The notes under the pieces were generated by a model, which was not told the origin of the DNA, did not search any database, and saw only the letters and a list, made by a program, of their open reading frames with translations. Shown piece by piece: positions 17,982 through 25,677 of a stretch of DNA of 39,271 nt (its first letter is position 1; the number at the start of each line of letters is the position of its first letter). The stretch covers positions 1-39,271 of the forward strand of contig CAJTGF010000050.1 of assembly GCA_910575585.1 (NCBI GenBank), read 5' to 3'. The position numbers were made by a program, and so were the translations under genes. This DNA is from Clostridiaceae bacterium (GTDB lineage Bacteria > Bacillota > Clostridia > Lachnospirales > Lachnospiraceae).

Positions 17982-18123
17982 ATAACCCATTTACAGCAGT
18001 TTCATAAGCCTATATCAAAAATCAACCATTGTTGGCTTGGACTCATGAAATACTTGTTGACAGTGTTCCAATATTTCATAAATTTAATTTGACATACATT
18101 ATGGAGCATTTTTATTAGATAAA

Positions 18124-18170
18124 CATAAAAAATACAACATACACCTTATAAGCATATGTTGTATTTATGT
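18124..18170 (-). terminator. Rho-independent terminator after the downstream cell-wall-repeat gene
   Basis: On the minus strand AAATACAACATA pairs with TATGTTGTATTT (18155-18166 with 18130-18141), followed by a T-rich run. It lies about 85 bp beyond the stop of the gene at 18251. The remaining AT-rich stretch 17839-18123 holds only the recombinase leader. Confidence 0.75.
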
Positions 18171-18250
18171 ATCTTTATATTTTAGTGTTTATTTTGAAAA
18201 ACATAAACCTTTTAATTTCTTAATTTTAATTGATTGAAAATTATAATTAA

Positions 18251-18928
18251 TTAAAAACCCGGAAGCATTGGTCCTTTTGCCATCTCATCTGCTAAGTCTA
18301 AAAATTCTTGTGATGGGTTGAAATCACTACCTTCATTATCATAATTATAGTAATCTGAAACGTAATAAGTTTGTCCACCAATATTAATCGTTTCAGGCGT
18401 CTTTTCTTTATTGCCTACTTTATGACTATTCTTAAAACTACTTGTATATACGCAGTTACTATTGTCTATATTTACCTGTGTTAAACCATAAATACCTTGA
18501 AGTCCAGTTACGCCTTCTTGATTCTTGATCTTAGCAAAACTTCCTCCATGGGATGATTCTAAGTCTAAATAAACTCCGTCATAGGCACCACTCTTGTATC
18601 TTAACATACCATAGTAGCCATTGTGTGAGGTTTCTAAGCTATAGATATTTCCTGTCTGGTCTTGTACCAGACCAGTACTCACCATGTTTCCAGTTGCATC
18701 AATTAAATACCAGATATTTTGACCGTTAGATTCTACTGCATCATCACATAACCAGGCGTTTTTCACTACATTACCATTGTTGTCCCTTACCTTCCAGTTT
18801 CCTTGGGAGTCTTGGAACCAATATTCGCTGAAGGTTGGTGTGTTTGCATATGCTGGCATACAAAACATATAAACAAATGATAGTGTTATGATTGATGTTT
18901 TTAGTAACTTGTTTAGTAGTTTTCTCAT
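18251..18928 (-). CDS. Secreted cell-wall-repeat protein, paralogue 2 (225 aa)
   Basis: I chose ATG 18928 (MRKLLNKLLKTS) because AAAAGGAG lies about 11 bp upstream; the frame is open to 18955. There is a signal peptide (residues 1-28, likely cleavage after AYA). Next comes a CW_binding-type repeat segment (FSEYWFQDSQGNWKVRDNNG, WLCDDAV, IWYLIDATGNMVSTGLVQD), then a conserved domain ending CVYTSSF. The core is nearly the same as in the neighbour at 19000-19677. After CVYTSSF the two proteins diverge completely; this one ends in a Tyr/Asp-rich tail (VSDYYNYDNEGSDFNPS). No catalytic domain is recognised. It is probably an exported surface or secreted factor carried as cargo. Confidence 0.85.
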   Translation of the reverse strand: MRKLLNKLLKTSIITLSFVYMFCMPAYANTPTFSEYWFQDSQGNWKVRDNNGNVVKNAWLCDDAVESNGQNIWYLIDATGNMVSTGLVQDQTGNIYSLETSHNGYYGMLRYKSGAYDGVYLDLESSHGGSFAKIKNQEGVTGLQGIYGLTQVNIDNSNCVYTSSFKNSHKVGNKEKTPETINIGGQTYYVSDYYNYDNEGSDFNPSQEFLDLADEMAKGPMLPGF

Positions 18929-18999
18929 GTTTCTCTTTCTCCTTTTAAGTATCATACTTTAGACCTAAGCTGAAAATCAATTGAGTATATTAACTACTT

Positions 19000-19677
19000 T
19001 TAGTGCCAGTTCCATTCTTCCCCTGTGAGGTACCCCACTGGTCTACGTGTTGAATCATCCATGCTATCTAGTAATTTTTGCATTTCTTCTTGTTTCTTTC
19101 TTTCATAGTCCTGTTTCTCTTTTTCATAATCAGACATATTGCTAGAAGGTGTAGTATTATTCGTATTGTTCGACCCATTTACTGGGCTACTATTTCTAAA
19201 ACTGCTTGTATATACACAATTACTGTTATCAATGTTTACTTGGGTTAATCCATAAATAGCTTGAAGCCCGTCTACACCTTCTTGATTCTTAATCTTAGCA
19301 AAGCTTCCTCCATGAGATGATTCTAAATCCAAGTAAACTCCGTCATAGGCGCCACTCTTGTATCTTAACATTCCGTAGTATCCGTTATGACTTGTCTCTA
19401 GACTGTAAATGTTTCCTGTTTGGTCTTGGACTAAGCCTGCACTTACCATATTTCCATTGGAGTCTATGAGATACCAAATGTCTTGACCATTCGATCCAAC
19501 TGCATCATCACATAACCAAGCATTGGTAACCATATTACCATTTTGGTCTTGGATATGCCAATTACCTTGGTTATCTTGATACCAATATTCACTAAAAGTA
19601 GAAGCATAGGAGAGTAGTGACATGGATAAACTCATACCCATCGCCAGCCCTAAAACCTTTAAACCTTTCCTTCTCAT
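19000..19677 (-). CDS. Secreted cell-wall-repeat protein, paralogue 1 (225 aa)
   Basis: ATG 19677 follows AGGAGG by 10 bp. The signal peptide is MRRKGLKVLGLAMGMSLSMS with likely cleavage after SYA. The core (residues about 27-165) almost matches paralogue 2: repeats FSEYWYQDNQGNWHIQDQNG, WLCDDAVGSNGQDIWYLIDS, then GAYDGVYLDLESSHGGSFAK. The tail differs: an Asn/Thr/Ser linker (NGSNNTNNTTPSSN), a charged helix (YEKEKQDYERKKQEEMQKLL) and an aromatic end. It lies 72 bp upstream of paralogue 2, so the pair looks like a recent tandem duplication. A terminator-like hairpin in its leader suggests attenuation. Confidence 0.85.
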   Translation of the reverse strand: MRRKGLKVLGLAMGMSLSMSLLSYASTFSEYWYQDNQGNWHIQDQNGNMVTNAWLCDDAVGSNGQDIWYLIDSNGNMVSAGLVQDQTGNIYSLETSHNGYYGMLRYKSGAYDGVYLDLESSHGGSFAKIKNQEGVDGLQAIYGLTQVNIDNSNCVYTSSFRNSSPVNGSNNTNNTTPSSNMSDYEKEKQDYERKKQEEMQKLLDSMDDSTRRPVGYLTGEEWNWH

Positions 19678-19720
19678 TTCTTATATGTCCTCCTTGAACC
19701 ATATTTTCCCTTTTGATGTA

Positions 19721-19766
19721 GAAAATTAAAAAGCAAGGTGCCAGGTTCCCTCCCCTCACACCTTGC
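19721..19766 (-). terminator. Terminator hairpin in the leader of the cell-wall-repeat genes (possible attenuator)
   Basis: On the minus strand GCAAGGTG (19759-19766) pairs with CACCTTGC (19733-19740) and is followed by TTTTTAATTTT. It lies about 45 bp before the start of paralogue 1. A TATAAT-like box lies upstream at about 19829-19834, so transcripts from there would meet this terminator first. Confidence 0.6.
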
Positions 19767-19870
19767 CGACCTTTTAAGTACAACAAATAAACCCCTAGCC
19801 CTCAAATATCTCTTGTCTAAAACTCCAACATAGATTATAATGTAAGGGCATAGTAGTGGTAGCTGCCATT

Positions 19871-19933
19871 GTGAGAAGTGTTCGCCAAAACACTTTTCAC
19901 ACCTCTTTGAGTGCTGACACACTCTTAGAGGTG
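19871..19933. repeat. Two adjacent palindromes upstream of the cell-wall-repeat genes
   Basis: Palindrome 1 is GTGAGAAGTGTT (19871-19882) against AACACTTTTCAC (19889-19900). Palindrome 2 is CACCTCTTTGAGTG (19900-19913) against CACTCTTAGAGGTG (19920-19933). They abut and lie just upstream of the probable promoter. They may be regulator binding sites or structured RNA. Confidence 0.6.
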
Positions 19934-21309
19934 CTATGCTTTTCAATTTTCTATCCTTATCTTATCATGGAAAGCATTGTATTTCAAGATTTATCTTCCC
20001 ATAAATGCTATTTTACAATCATATGTACCATCATCTCCCCTCTTTTCTATCTGCTCATATCTTAACGCTGTGGGTCTGGTCTGTCAGTAGGGGGATTCAC
20101 CAGAAATAACCATAGGGATTTGGTGAGAGTGTAGAACAAAAGCTCTACTTTAACGAAATAAACAGTAACAGCATAATATATTCTAACTGTAATAGAATAT
20201 ATAACATAATAAAAACACAGTTTTTCTATCATGCTAGACCAATTCTTTCTATAATATAATGTCCCAAATTAACAGCTTTACATCTATCTTTGAAGGGGAC
20301 AGTTCTTTATATCAATTCTTTATCTCGACCTCATGCTCATAATAGTGACCGGATTTCCTCTTGTGATTTTATGCAAATATCGTTTTTCAGAGGTAAACAG
20401 AATCTTTTTGATTTTTCCATAAAAAAACCATGCAGTCAAACATGGCTTTTCTATCTGAAATCATATCCGCATCGCAACGTCCATCTGCTTTTGAGCATCC
20501 ACATTTCCGTAATCTATCTATAATCGAAAGCAGGTTCAAAATTGGTATTTTGGTATTTTATTAATCAGATCCCCATCGCAACGTCCATTTACCTTTGGGC
20601 ATCCATTCTTTTCATAAAAATATCCCCAATCACAAGACATGTTCAAAGCCGGTTTATGTCTATTTTTACTCCATATCCCTCTATTATCCCATATCATGCC
20701 CCCTTAGTCCTATTCTTCCCTCTTTTCCCCATCCATTCCCTTGGGGGTGGTCTCTCTTCTCTAGTGGGGTGGGGGTGGTCGCTTCCTCTAGTGTGTTGTG
20801 GGGGGAGAGGTGATACCTTTAAGAAAGAAAAAAGCCAAAAAAAAGAAAGAACACTTTATTACAACACCACGCTCTTTGGATAGGCACCATTAGTAAACCT
20901 GGTTTTTAAGTTTTTTTACACTTTTTACTATATTTTTTCGATTTCTTTCTCATACCGTCACAATCTTACCCTTTTTTATAAATCTTCCTTTCCAGCCCGC
21001 CATGTATCCCCTGAAACCAATCCCCTTGGACAACCTCAAAAGTTCTCACTGTACCCTTATTTTTTGCTCATGCCAGCCACTTTTAAAAACCCTTTAAAAT
21101 TGTCCGGCCCCACCACACATATTTTTTTTGAGCTGAAAACAGCCCCTCTGCACCCCATTTTTTCTGTCACTGTTCCTATAAAAATAGGACCAATGCTTAC
21201 CCTGATTTTCTACGTAAAAATCCCTTATCTTTTTCGGCCATTTTGAAAATCCAACACCCCAGCCACCAAAGAAAATCATCCTCCATCATATTAAACGGAT
21301 ACCACATAC
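19934..21309. other. Gene-less 1.4-kb stretch of the element
   Basis: No frame here has both a ribosome site and a plausible protein. It holds a perfect 10-bp hairpin (20176-20185 with 20193-20202), a 32-bp direct repeat (20470 and 20574), a GGTATTTTGGTATTTT motif (20541-20560) shared with other gene ends, and a G-rich tandem repeat (about 20742-20795). The plus strand is C/T-rich with many short homopolymers. It could be a decayed gene region or a cis-acting region such as an origin; nothing decides between these. Confidence 0.5.
20470..20605. repeat. 32-bp direct repeat, two copies 104 bp apart
   Basis: Copies at 20470-20501 and 20574-20605 begin CATCGCAACGTCCAT and differ at four positions, all transitions. 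They flank the GGTATTTTGGTATTTT motif. With only two copies and such long spacing, this is not a CRISPR array. Confidence 0.7.
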
Positions 21310-21362
21310 AAATAAGCAGAGGGACCAGACCCTTGCCTGATGTCTTTTCCCTCTGCTTATTT
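21310..21362 (-). terminator. Terminator of the DUF5688 operon
   Basis: AAATAAGCAGAGGGA (21310-21324) pairs perfectly with TCCCTCTGCTTATTT (21348-21362). T-rich sequence follows on both strands, so it may act both ways. It lies just beyond the stop of the gene at 21385. Confidence 0.8.
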
Positions 21363-21384
21363 TTGGTATTTTGGCATTTCTTAA

Positions 21385-21918
21385 TCAGATATCAAGGTAA
21401 ACCATTCCATTTTCTAACACACTTGGAATACTGGGAGTTAACTTCCCTTTTACCTGTGTTCTTAACAGGTCTCCATATCCAGCCCCTTCCAAAACCTCTT
21501 TCAGATAATGTACATATAAGTCAATCAGTTGCTCCACGTTCTTTACGTCCTGTATATTCTCTAAGGTTAAATCCGCCACGGTTTCATTATTCATAAGAAA
21601 CCTTTTACTAATACTGATTGTCAGACTGTTACCATATTGATTCATAAGTTTCACCGTCTCCGCCACCTTTAACAGCCACTCCATAGAGGGCCTTCCGTCA
21701 TCAAATGTCCAATGCATGTTTTTCTTATTGTCCAGCCCCACATAAGTACCGGTATTTGAAAAATCAAACAGGTCATTTTCATACATCGCATTGGTTAATT
21801 TTTCAAGCCCTTTCTCCGTATCTGCGTAAATATCAAATAAACCTGCATAAAGATATTTTCTGCCTGTCTCCCCTTCCCTGTTGATAGTCAGATCGCTTAT
21901 CATTAATTCACCCTTCAT
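21385..21918 (-). CDS. Hypothetical protein (177 aa)
   Basis: Family not recognised. ATG 21918 follows AAAAGGGG by about 8 bp; an internal ATG at 21903 is possible. The product is soluble, without signal peptide, mixed alpha/beta, with aromatic-acidic stretches (YLYAGLFDIYADTEKGLEKL, MHWTFDDGRPSMEWLLKVAE). It is the last gene of a minus-strand group with the winged-helix-like, DUF5688 and single-span genes. Confidence 0.7.
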   Translation of the reverse strand: MKGELMISDLTINREGETGRKYLYAGLFDIYADTEKGLEKLTNAMYENDLFDFSNTGTYVGLDNKKNMHWTFDDGRPSMEWLLKVAETVKLMNQYGNSLTISISKRFLMNNETVADLTLENIQDVKNVEQLIDLYVHYLKEVLEGAGYGDLLRTQVKGKLTPSIPSVLENGMVYLDI

Positions 21919-21976
21919 TTTCTTATCCCCTTTTCACTCTGTTTATTTTTGGTATTTTTGATATGAGGAGGCCGCT

Positions 21977-22534
21977 TTATGCGACCTCCGCCTTGTTATT
22001 CTCTTTTTCTTTCTGCTCCTTTTTCTCCTTTTTACCGCCAGCCTCTTTTTTCTCATTTACAGGTTCTTTTTCTACTTCTTCCCCTCTGGCCTCTGGTGCC
22101 TGTTCCGTACCAGAAACTTCCCTTTCCTTTCCAAAATCCTCCAATTCCCAGATAGACGCCTCCAGGCTGTTGCTTATCTCATTTAACTTACTGATAAACT
22201 GTAAATCGTTTTCCTTTAATTGAAGGGCGTTTACCATGCACATTTTATCTAAATCCGTCTTAAACTTATGAAATAATGCCGTTACCCTTTCCTGCATGTT
22301 CTGGTCTTTTCCAGCAATCCCTTTCTTATATTTCCCCCTTGTCACTACCTCCATTTCGCCAGAAGCCGTCAGCATTTTGATTGCCCCCGCAATCACACCA
22401 TCGGTCATTTCTTCCTTTCTCTCTGCCTTTTCCTTAATTTCGGCAACCAGTTCCTTTCTGTCGTACTCCCTGCCATTCTCCATGTAACCTCTGATAACGT
22501 CCTTTGCGATCTCACTTAATGATTTCATACACAT
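21977..22534 (-). CDS. Probable winged-helix protein with a charged tail (185 aa)
   Basis: ATG 22534 has AAGGAG about 9 bp upstream. Residues 3-70 (SLSEIAKDVIRGYMENGREY, MTDGVIAGAIKMLTASGEME, VVTRGKYKKG) have the helix-helix-helix-strand pattern and 'new helix then strand with basic turn' of a small winged-helix domain (HARE-HTH-like); this is a pattern call, not a family match. Residues 75-125 are helical. The last 50 residues are almost all Glu and Lys and probably disordered. It could be a DNA-binding regulator of the element. Confidence 0.65.
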   Translation of the reverse strand: MCMKSLSEIAKDVIRGYMENGREYDRKELVAEIKEKAERKEEMTDGVIAGAIKMLTASGEMEVVTRGKYKKGIAGKDQNMQERVTALFHKFKTDLDKMCMVNALQLKENDLQFISKLNEISNSLEASIWELEDFGKEREVSGTEQAPEARGEEVEKEPVNEKKEAGGKKEKKEQKEKENNKAEVA

Positions 22535-22625
22535 ACTGTTTTTCTCCTTTTTTATATTATTTCTTAACTCTATGCCTATATCATAACGCTGGGATTTCTT
22601 CCCGTCTGTGGTGTAATCGCCGGAA

Positions 22626-22674
22626 AAGGCATAGCTGAAATGTACGGATTAGACAGTATTTTCAGCTATGCCTT
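22626..22674 (-). terminator. Perfect 15-bp hairpin between the DUF5688 and winged-helix genes
   Basis: AAGGCATAGCTGAAA (22626-22640) pairs with TTTCAGCTATGCCTT (22660-22674). On the minus strand TTCC follows, a weak T-run. It may cause partial termination or protect the mRNA end. Confidence 0.55.
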
Positions 22675-22700
22675 GTTTCCCTATTATAGAATCCTGTTTT

Positions 22701-23627
22701 TTAAATCATTGTCATAAGATTTTTTTCTCTGCTGTACAGATAAACATTGTCAGATAAAATATCCGTTTTTGAAACTTCCGTCCGGTTTATATGTTCCACC
22801 ATTGCTTTCATTTCTTCTATATCATGTACCTTACTATTGGGAACCAGCAGAACCTCATGGATACTGGAGGGCAGGATTATAATATCTTCCTTTATCCGCT
22901 CCGCAAAATCTTTTAATATATCTTCATATAAGACAACCGCCGCTCCATAGACTCCACAGGTATTCCCCAATATATACAAAGAGGGATCCAGGCCACAGGA
23001 AAGAAAATCTTCCAAAATCCCCTTTACCTTTTTCTTTTTACTCCTTTCGTAATCTTTTATAATCTCTATCATAACTTCCTCCATAGTGCGTAGAGAAGCA
23101 GGAAACAGTCTTTTCGTATTTTCTCTGGCCAGCTCATAGAACTGATCCACACCCTTTTCCCATACCTTTGTATGTTCATGAAGGATTGGGCATGTTGACT
23201 GTCCCTTTTCATTTCTTTCTACCATCACATGAAACGTAATAGCTAAATCCAGATAGGGGATATGTGGGATATCTTTAAGCAGTTCCAGATTTTTTTCATA
23301 GTTCACCAGCTTATAAAATATCTTGTCTTTTGCCTGTTCCCAATCCCCCAGTCCATCCAAGGGGTAATTTGGATTTTCAAGCGTATTAAACATATCATAG
23401 ATATCATCCGCCAACTGTTTCAATGGCATTCCCTCCCGATAGGCCATATAATAAGAATCCAAACCGATTGTTACCCACTCCTGGCTGTCTGGACGTCTCC
23501 CCTGTAAAGAAGTCATAAACACCCCATTATTTATCTTTACTTTCTCCACATTTACAGTAAGCCTTCCCTCAAACCGGCTCACCTGTTCTTTTTTCATATA
23601 CGCTACAAATTGACGAAAACGAATCAT
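22701..23627 (-). CDS. DUF5688 family protein (308 aa)
   Basis: The N-terminal third has the layout I remember for DUF5688: VNVEKVKINNGV, then GLDSYYMAYREGMPLKQLAD followed by DIYDMF, then alternating helices and strands to a C-terminal domain with IIILPSSIHEVLLVP and SDNVYLYSREKNLM. The family is common in Lachnospiraceae accessory DNA and has no known function. ATG 23627 starts 4 bp after the stop of the single-span peptide gene, so they are translationally coupled. It is probably soluble, with no signal peptide or membrane span. Confidence 0.82.
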   Translation of the reverse strand: MIRFRQFVAYMKKEQVSRFEGRLTVNVEKVKINNGVFMTSLQGRRPDSQEWVTIGLDSYYMAYREGMPLKQLADDIYDMFNTLENPNYPLDGLGDWEQAKDKIFYKLVNYEKNLELLKDIPHIPYLDLAITFHVMVERNEKGQSTCPILHEHTKVWEKGVDQFYELARENTKRLFPASLRTMEEVMIEIIKDYERSKKKKVKGILEDFLSCGLDPSLYILGNTCGVYGAAVVLYEDILKDFAERIKEDIIILPSSIHEVLLVPNSKVHDIEEMKAMVEHINRTEVSKTDILSDNVYLYSREKNLMTMI

Positions 23628-23631
23628 ACAC

Positions 23632-23793
23632 TCACCCTTTCTCTTCTTCTTTTACCGCCAGCTCCGCAAAATAATTGATTTTATCAATCGTTGCTTTCGT
23701 AATCTCTTTCATGCACTTGACAACAAACACGGAACACAAGCAGTTAACCGCTATTATGACAACTGCTCCCATATCTTTTATGACCTCATACAT
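23632..23793 (-). CDS. Small single-span membrane protein (53 aa)
   Basis: AGGAGG lies about 10 bp before ATG 23793. The frame reads MYEVIKDMGAVVIIAVNCLC then SVFVVKCMKEITKATIDKIN and ends in EEEKG. Residues 9-26 form one transmembrane helix, with a Lys/Glu-rich cytoplasmic helix after it. It ends 4 bp before the DUF5688 gene, so it is the first gene of that operon. Function is unknown. Confidence 0.7.
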   Translation of the reverse strand: MYEVIKDMGAVVIIAVNCLCSVFVVKCMKEITKATIDKINYFAELAVKEEEKG

Positions 23794-23857
23794 AAAATTT
23801 TTTCCCTCCTTTCTACTTTAATGAGGTGCCATTGTAACGCTATAAAGTAAAAAAGAA

Positions 23858-24347
23858 AAGAGTGATACTAACCAGAAATCCTCCCTCCTGATTAGGAAGA
23901 TTCGCCATATCTTAAAAACCCCTGAAATCCCCTTTAAACCCATTTCCCCCTCAAACCTAACATTTCCCCACCCAATCCAATAAAACCCCTTTAAATCCCC
24001 TTAAAGTCGTTCTGGCCCCAATTCCGTCTAATCCGACAATCTGCCCGTAAATCCATTCAGGCTGTAATGGTTTCCAATAAACCACGAACAGACTACAATA
24101 CTTTATAAAAATCCCCTATGTATCCCTCTTAAAATGAAAGCAGAGCGGAAGCGAATGAAAGCAGGCTGACAGATGCAGAGAAAAGATACAAAAGCTCAAT
24201 CCAATAAAAAACAAAAAAGGGGTAGAAGAAGATGTATATAGAACGCACACAATTCAACAAGAAGTAAGAGAAAACACCAGAAAAACACTAAATAAAATCG
24301 AAACAGCACACAAAAAAACATCTGCCAACCAGCAGATGTTCCTTTTT
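23858..24347. repeat. Element right-end repeat, copy 2 (partner at 11654-12070)
   Basis: A non-coding block matching the end of the remnant element. It contains a C-rich stretch (23935-24005) absent from the partner, three AAGC-type motifs (24135-24164) resembling the phased repeats at the left end, and the terminator hairpin for the tRNA genes at its right edge. Confidence 0.9.
24310..24340 (-). terminator. Terminator of the tRNA-Val/tRNA-Met unit
   Basis: On the minus strand AACATCTGC pairs with GCAGATGTT around TGGTTG and runs into a string of T. The element itself supplies this terminator, because it lies inside the right-end repeat. Confidence 0.85.
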
Positions 24348-24392
24348 TAGTAGCGGAAGGGAGATTTGAACTCTCGACACTACGGGTATGAA
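24348..24392 (-). other. Attachment site within tRNA-Met (right end of the element)
   Basis: Identical over 45 bp to 12071-12115. It covers the tRNA from the anticodon loop to just past the discriminator base. The element end restores the tRNA, so the gene stays functional. Confidence 0.92.
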
Positions 24393-24424
24393 CCGTATGC
24401 TCTAGCCAACTGAGCTATTCCGCC
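24351..24424 (-). tRNA. tRNA-Met (anticodon CAT)
   Basis: A full cloverleaf: acceptor GGCGGAA/TTCCGCT, D-arm GCTC...GAGC, anticodon arm TACGG-TTCATAC-CCGTA, and T-arm GAGAG-TTCAAAT-CTCCC. CCA is not encoded (CTA follows). It lacks the initiator features, so it is elongator Met; a lysidine-modified tRNA-Ile read through CAT cannot be excluded. Its 3' half is the element's integration site. Confidence 0.93.
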
Positions 24425-24442
24425 ATATGATATTTTGTGGTA

Positions 24443-24515
24443 TGGGGCCTATAGGGCTCGAACCTATGACCCTCTGCTTGTAAGGCAGATGCTCTCCCAG
24501 CTGAGCTAAGACCCC
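24443..24515 (-). tRNA. tRNA-Val (anticodon TAC)
   Basis: Acceptor GGGGTCT/AGGCCCC, D-arm GCTC...GAGC, anticodon arm TCTGC-CTTACAA-GCAGA, T-arm ATAGG-TTCGAGC-CCTAT. CCA is only partly encoded. It is transcribed ahead of tRNA-Met from a shared promoter. Confidence 0.95.
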
Positions 24516-24557
24516 GTATACCTTGTCTGCATCCGCCGTACTTGCGACTGCTTTGTT

Positions 24558-24586
24558 AGTATAAATGATATTGTGTTAATTGTCAA
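24558..24586 (-). promoter_or_regulatory. Sigma-A promoter of the tRNA-Val/tRNA-Met unit
   Basis: On the minus strand TTGACA (24581-24586) and TATACT (24558-24563) are separated by 17 bp, about 42 bp upstream of tRNA-Val. On the other strand, TATAAT at 24645-24650 and TATACT near 24673 are possible -10 boxes for the lipid kinase gene, without clear -35 partners. Confidence 0.9.
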
Positions 24587-24706
24587 CACTTTTTTGACAT
24601 TTTTTTGAAGTTTTTTTGAAACTATTTTTCGTCTATTTTTGGGGTATAATTTCTTTTTTGTTTAAAGTATGGTATACTGTAGGATAATGAAAGAGAGGAG
24701 GCTGTC

Positions 24707-25630
24707 ATGTACCATTTTATTGTAAATCCAAATGCCAGCGGCGGCCGAAGCAATAAGATATGGAAGCGGATGGAACGACAGCTGAATCATTTGGAGATTC
24801 CCTATGAGGTTTTTGTGACGGAGAAGCCTCTGGACGCCGCGGTTTTTGCGGCGGGACTGACGGAAGGATGCAGGGAACCCAGGGTGATCGTGGCTGTAGG
24901 AGGCGACGGGACTATGAACGAGGTGCTGGACGGGGTAGCGTTCTGCGGGCCGGTCACTTTGGGCTATATTCCCACGGGGGCGGGCAATGATCTGGCAAGG
25001 AGTTTACGGCTGCCCGGAAGACCGTCCAGATGTTTAAGAAAGATCCTCAATCCAAAGTATTATCAGCTTCTGGACTATGGGGTGATCTCTTATGGGGAGA
25101 AGATGGAGCACAGAAGATTTATGATCAGCGCCGGTATCGGGATGGACGGGGCGGTGTGCCACAATCTGGCCTGTTCCAGGATTAAGCAGACCTTAAACCG
25201 GCTTCATGCGGGAAAGCTAAGCTATTGGGTCATGGGGATCCGGCAGCTGGCTGCATCCTATCCTGTGAAGGGGTATCTTTTGCTGGACGGGACCCAGAGG
25301 GTGGAATTGAACCACATCTATTTTATATCGGCTCACATCCACGCCTACGAGGGAGGCGGATTTAAGTTTGCCCCGTCGGCGGATCCCTGTGACGGAAAAT
25401 TGACTTTGTGCGTGGTCCATCACAGCGGTAAGCTGAAGCTTATCCCTTTTTTAGTCAGCTCTTTATTGGGACATCAGAAGAAATACCGGGGAGTCCGCAG
25501 CTATCAGTGCAGGGAGGTGGAGATCCATACGGAGCGCCCCATGCCGGTCCATGTGGACGGGGAGAGCTGCATGAACCAGAAAGACATCCATTTACGGTGT
25601 ATTCAGGGTAAGGTGCGGATGATCGTATAG
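24707..25630 (+). CDS. Diacylglycerol/lipid kinase (DagK/YegS family)
   Basis: The 307-aa protein phosphorylates a lipid substrate such as diacylglycerol, feeding phosphatidic acid back to phospholipid synthesis. Domains: the N-terminal nucleotide-binding domain with FIVNPNASGGR (residues 4-14), the family signature VAVGGDGTMNEVLDG (GGDGT at 65-69) and YIPTGAGNDLARSL; then the C-terminal beta-sandwich with GIGMDG, GGGFKFAPSADPCDGKL and the ending VHVDGE. GAGAGGAGG precedes ATG 24707. It is followed 47 bp later by ispF and may head that operon. Confidence 0.92.
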   Translation: MYHFIVNPNASGGRSNKIWKRMERQLNHLEIPYEVFVTEKPLDAAVFAAGLTEGCREPRVIVAVGGDGTMNEVLDGVAFCGPVTLGYIPTGAGNDLARSLRLPGRPSRCLRKILNPKYYQLLDYGVISYGEKMEHRRFMISAGIGMDGAVCHNLACSRIKQTLNRLHAGKLSYWVMGIRQLAASYPVKGYLLLDGTQRVELNHIYFISAHIHAYEGGGFKFAPSADPCDGKLTLCVVHHSGKLKLIPFLVSSLLGHQKKYRGVRSYQCREVEIHTERPMPVHVDGESCMNQKDIHLRCIQGKVRMIV

Positions 25631-25677
25631 AAGATATCAAAGAGGATATTTGAGAGAGCAGGGACAGGAGGAGAACT

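Larger units (their letters stand above)
12071..24392. mobile_element. Integrative element of about 12.28 kb inserted at the 3' end of tRNA-Met
   Basis: It is bounded by 45-bp direct repeats of the tRNA-Met 3' half (12071-12115 and 24348-24392). The tyrosine integrase lies next to the left end. Contents: small hydrophobic peptide, integrase, D12 adenine methyltransferase, four unknown proteins, serine recombinase, two cell-wall-repeat proteins, a winged-helix-like protein, a DUF5688 protein and a single-span peptide. All except the small peptide are on the minus strand. It is more AT-rich than the flanks. I see no relaxase, coupling protein, replication gene or phage structural gene, so its means of transfer is unclear. 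Confidence 0.88.

Noticed and set aside
20470-20605. Possible CRISPR repeats
   Set aside because: Only two diverged copies 104 bp apart, with no regular spacers and no cas genes.
20742-20805. G-quadruplex candidate in the G-rich repeat
   Set aside because: Four G-runs exist, but the loops of about 17 and 25 bases are too long for a confident call.
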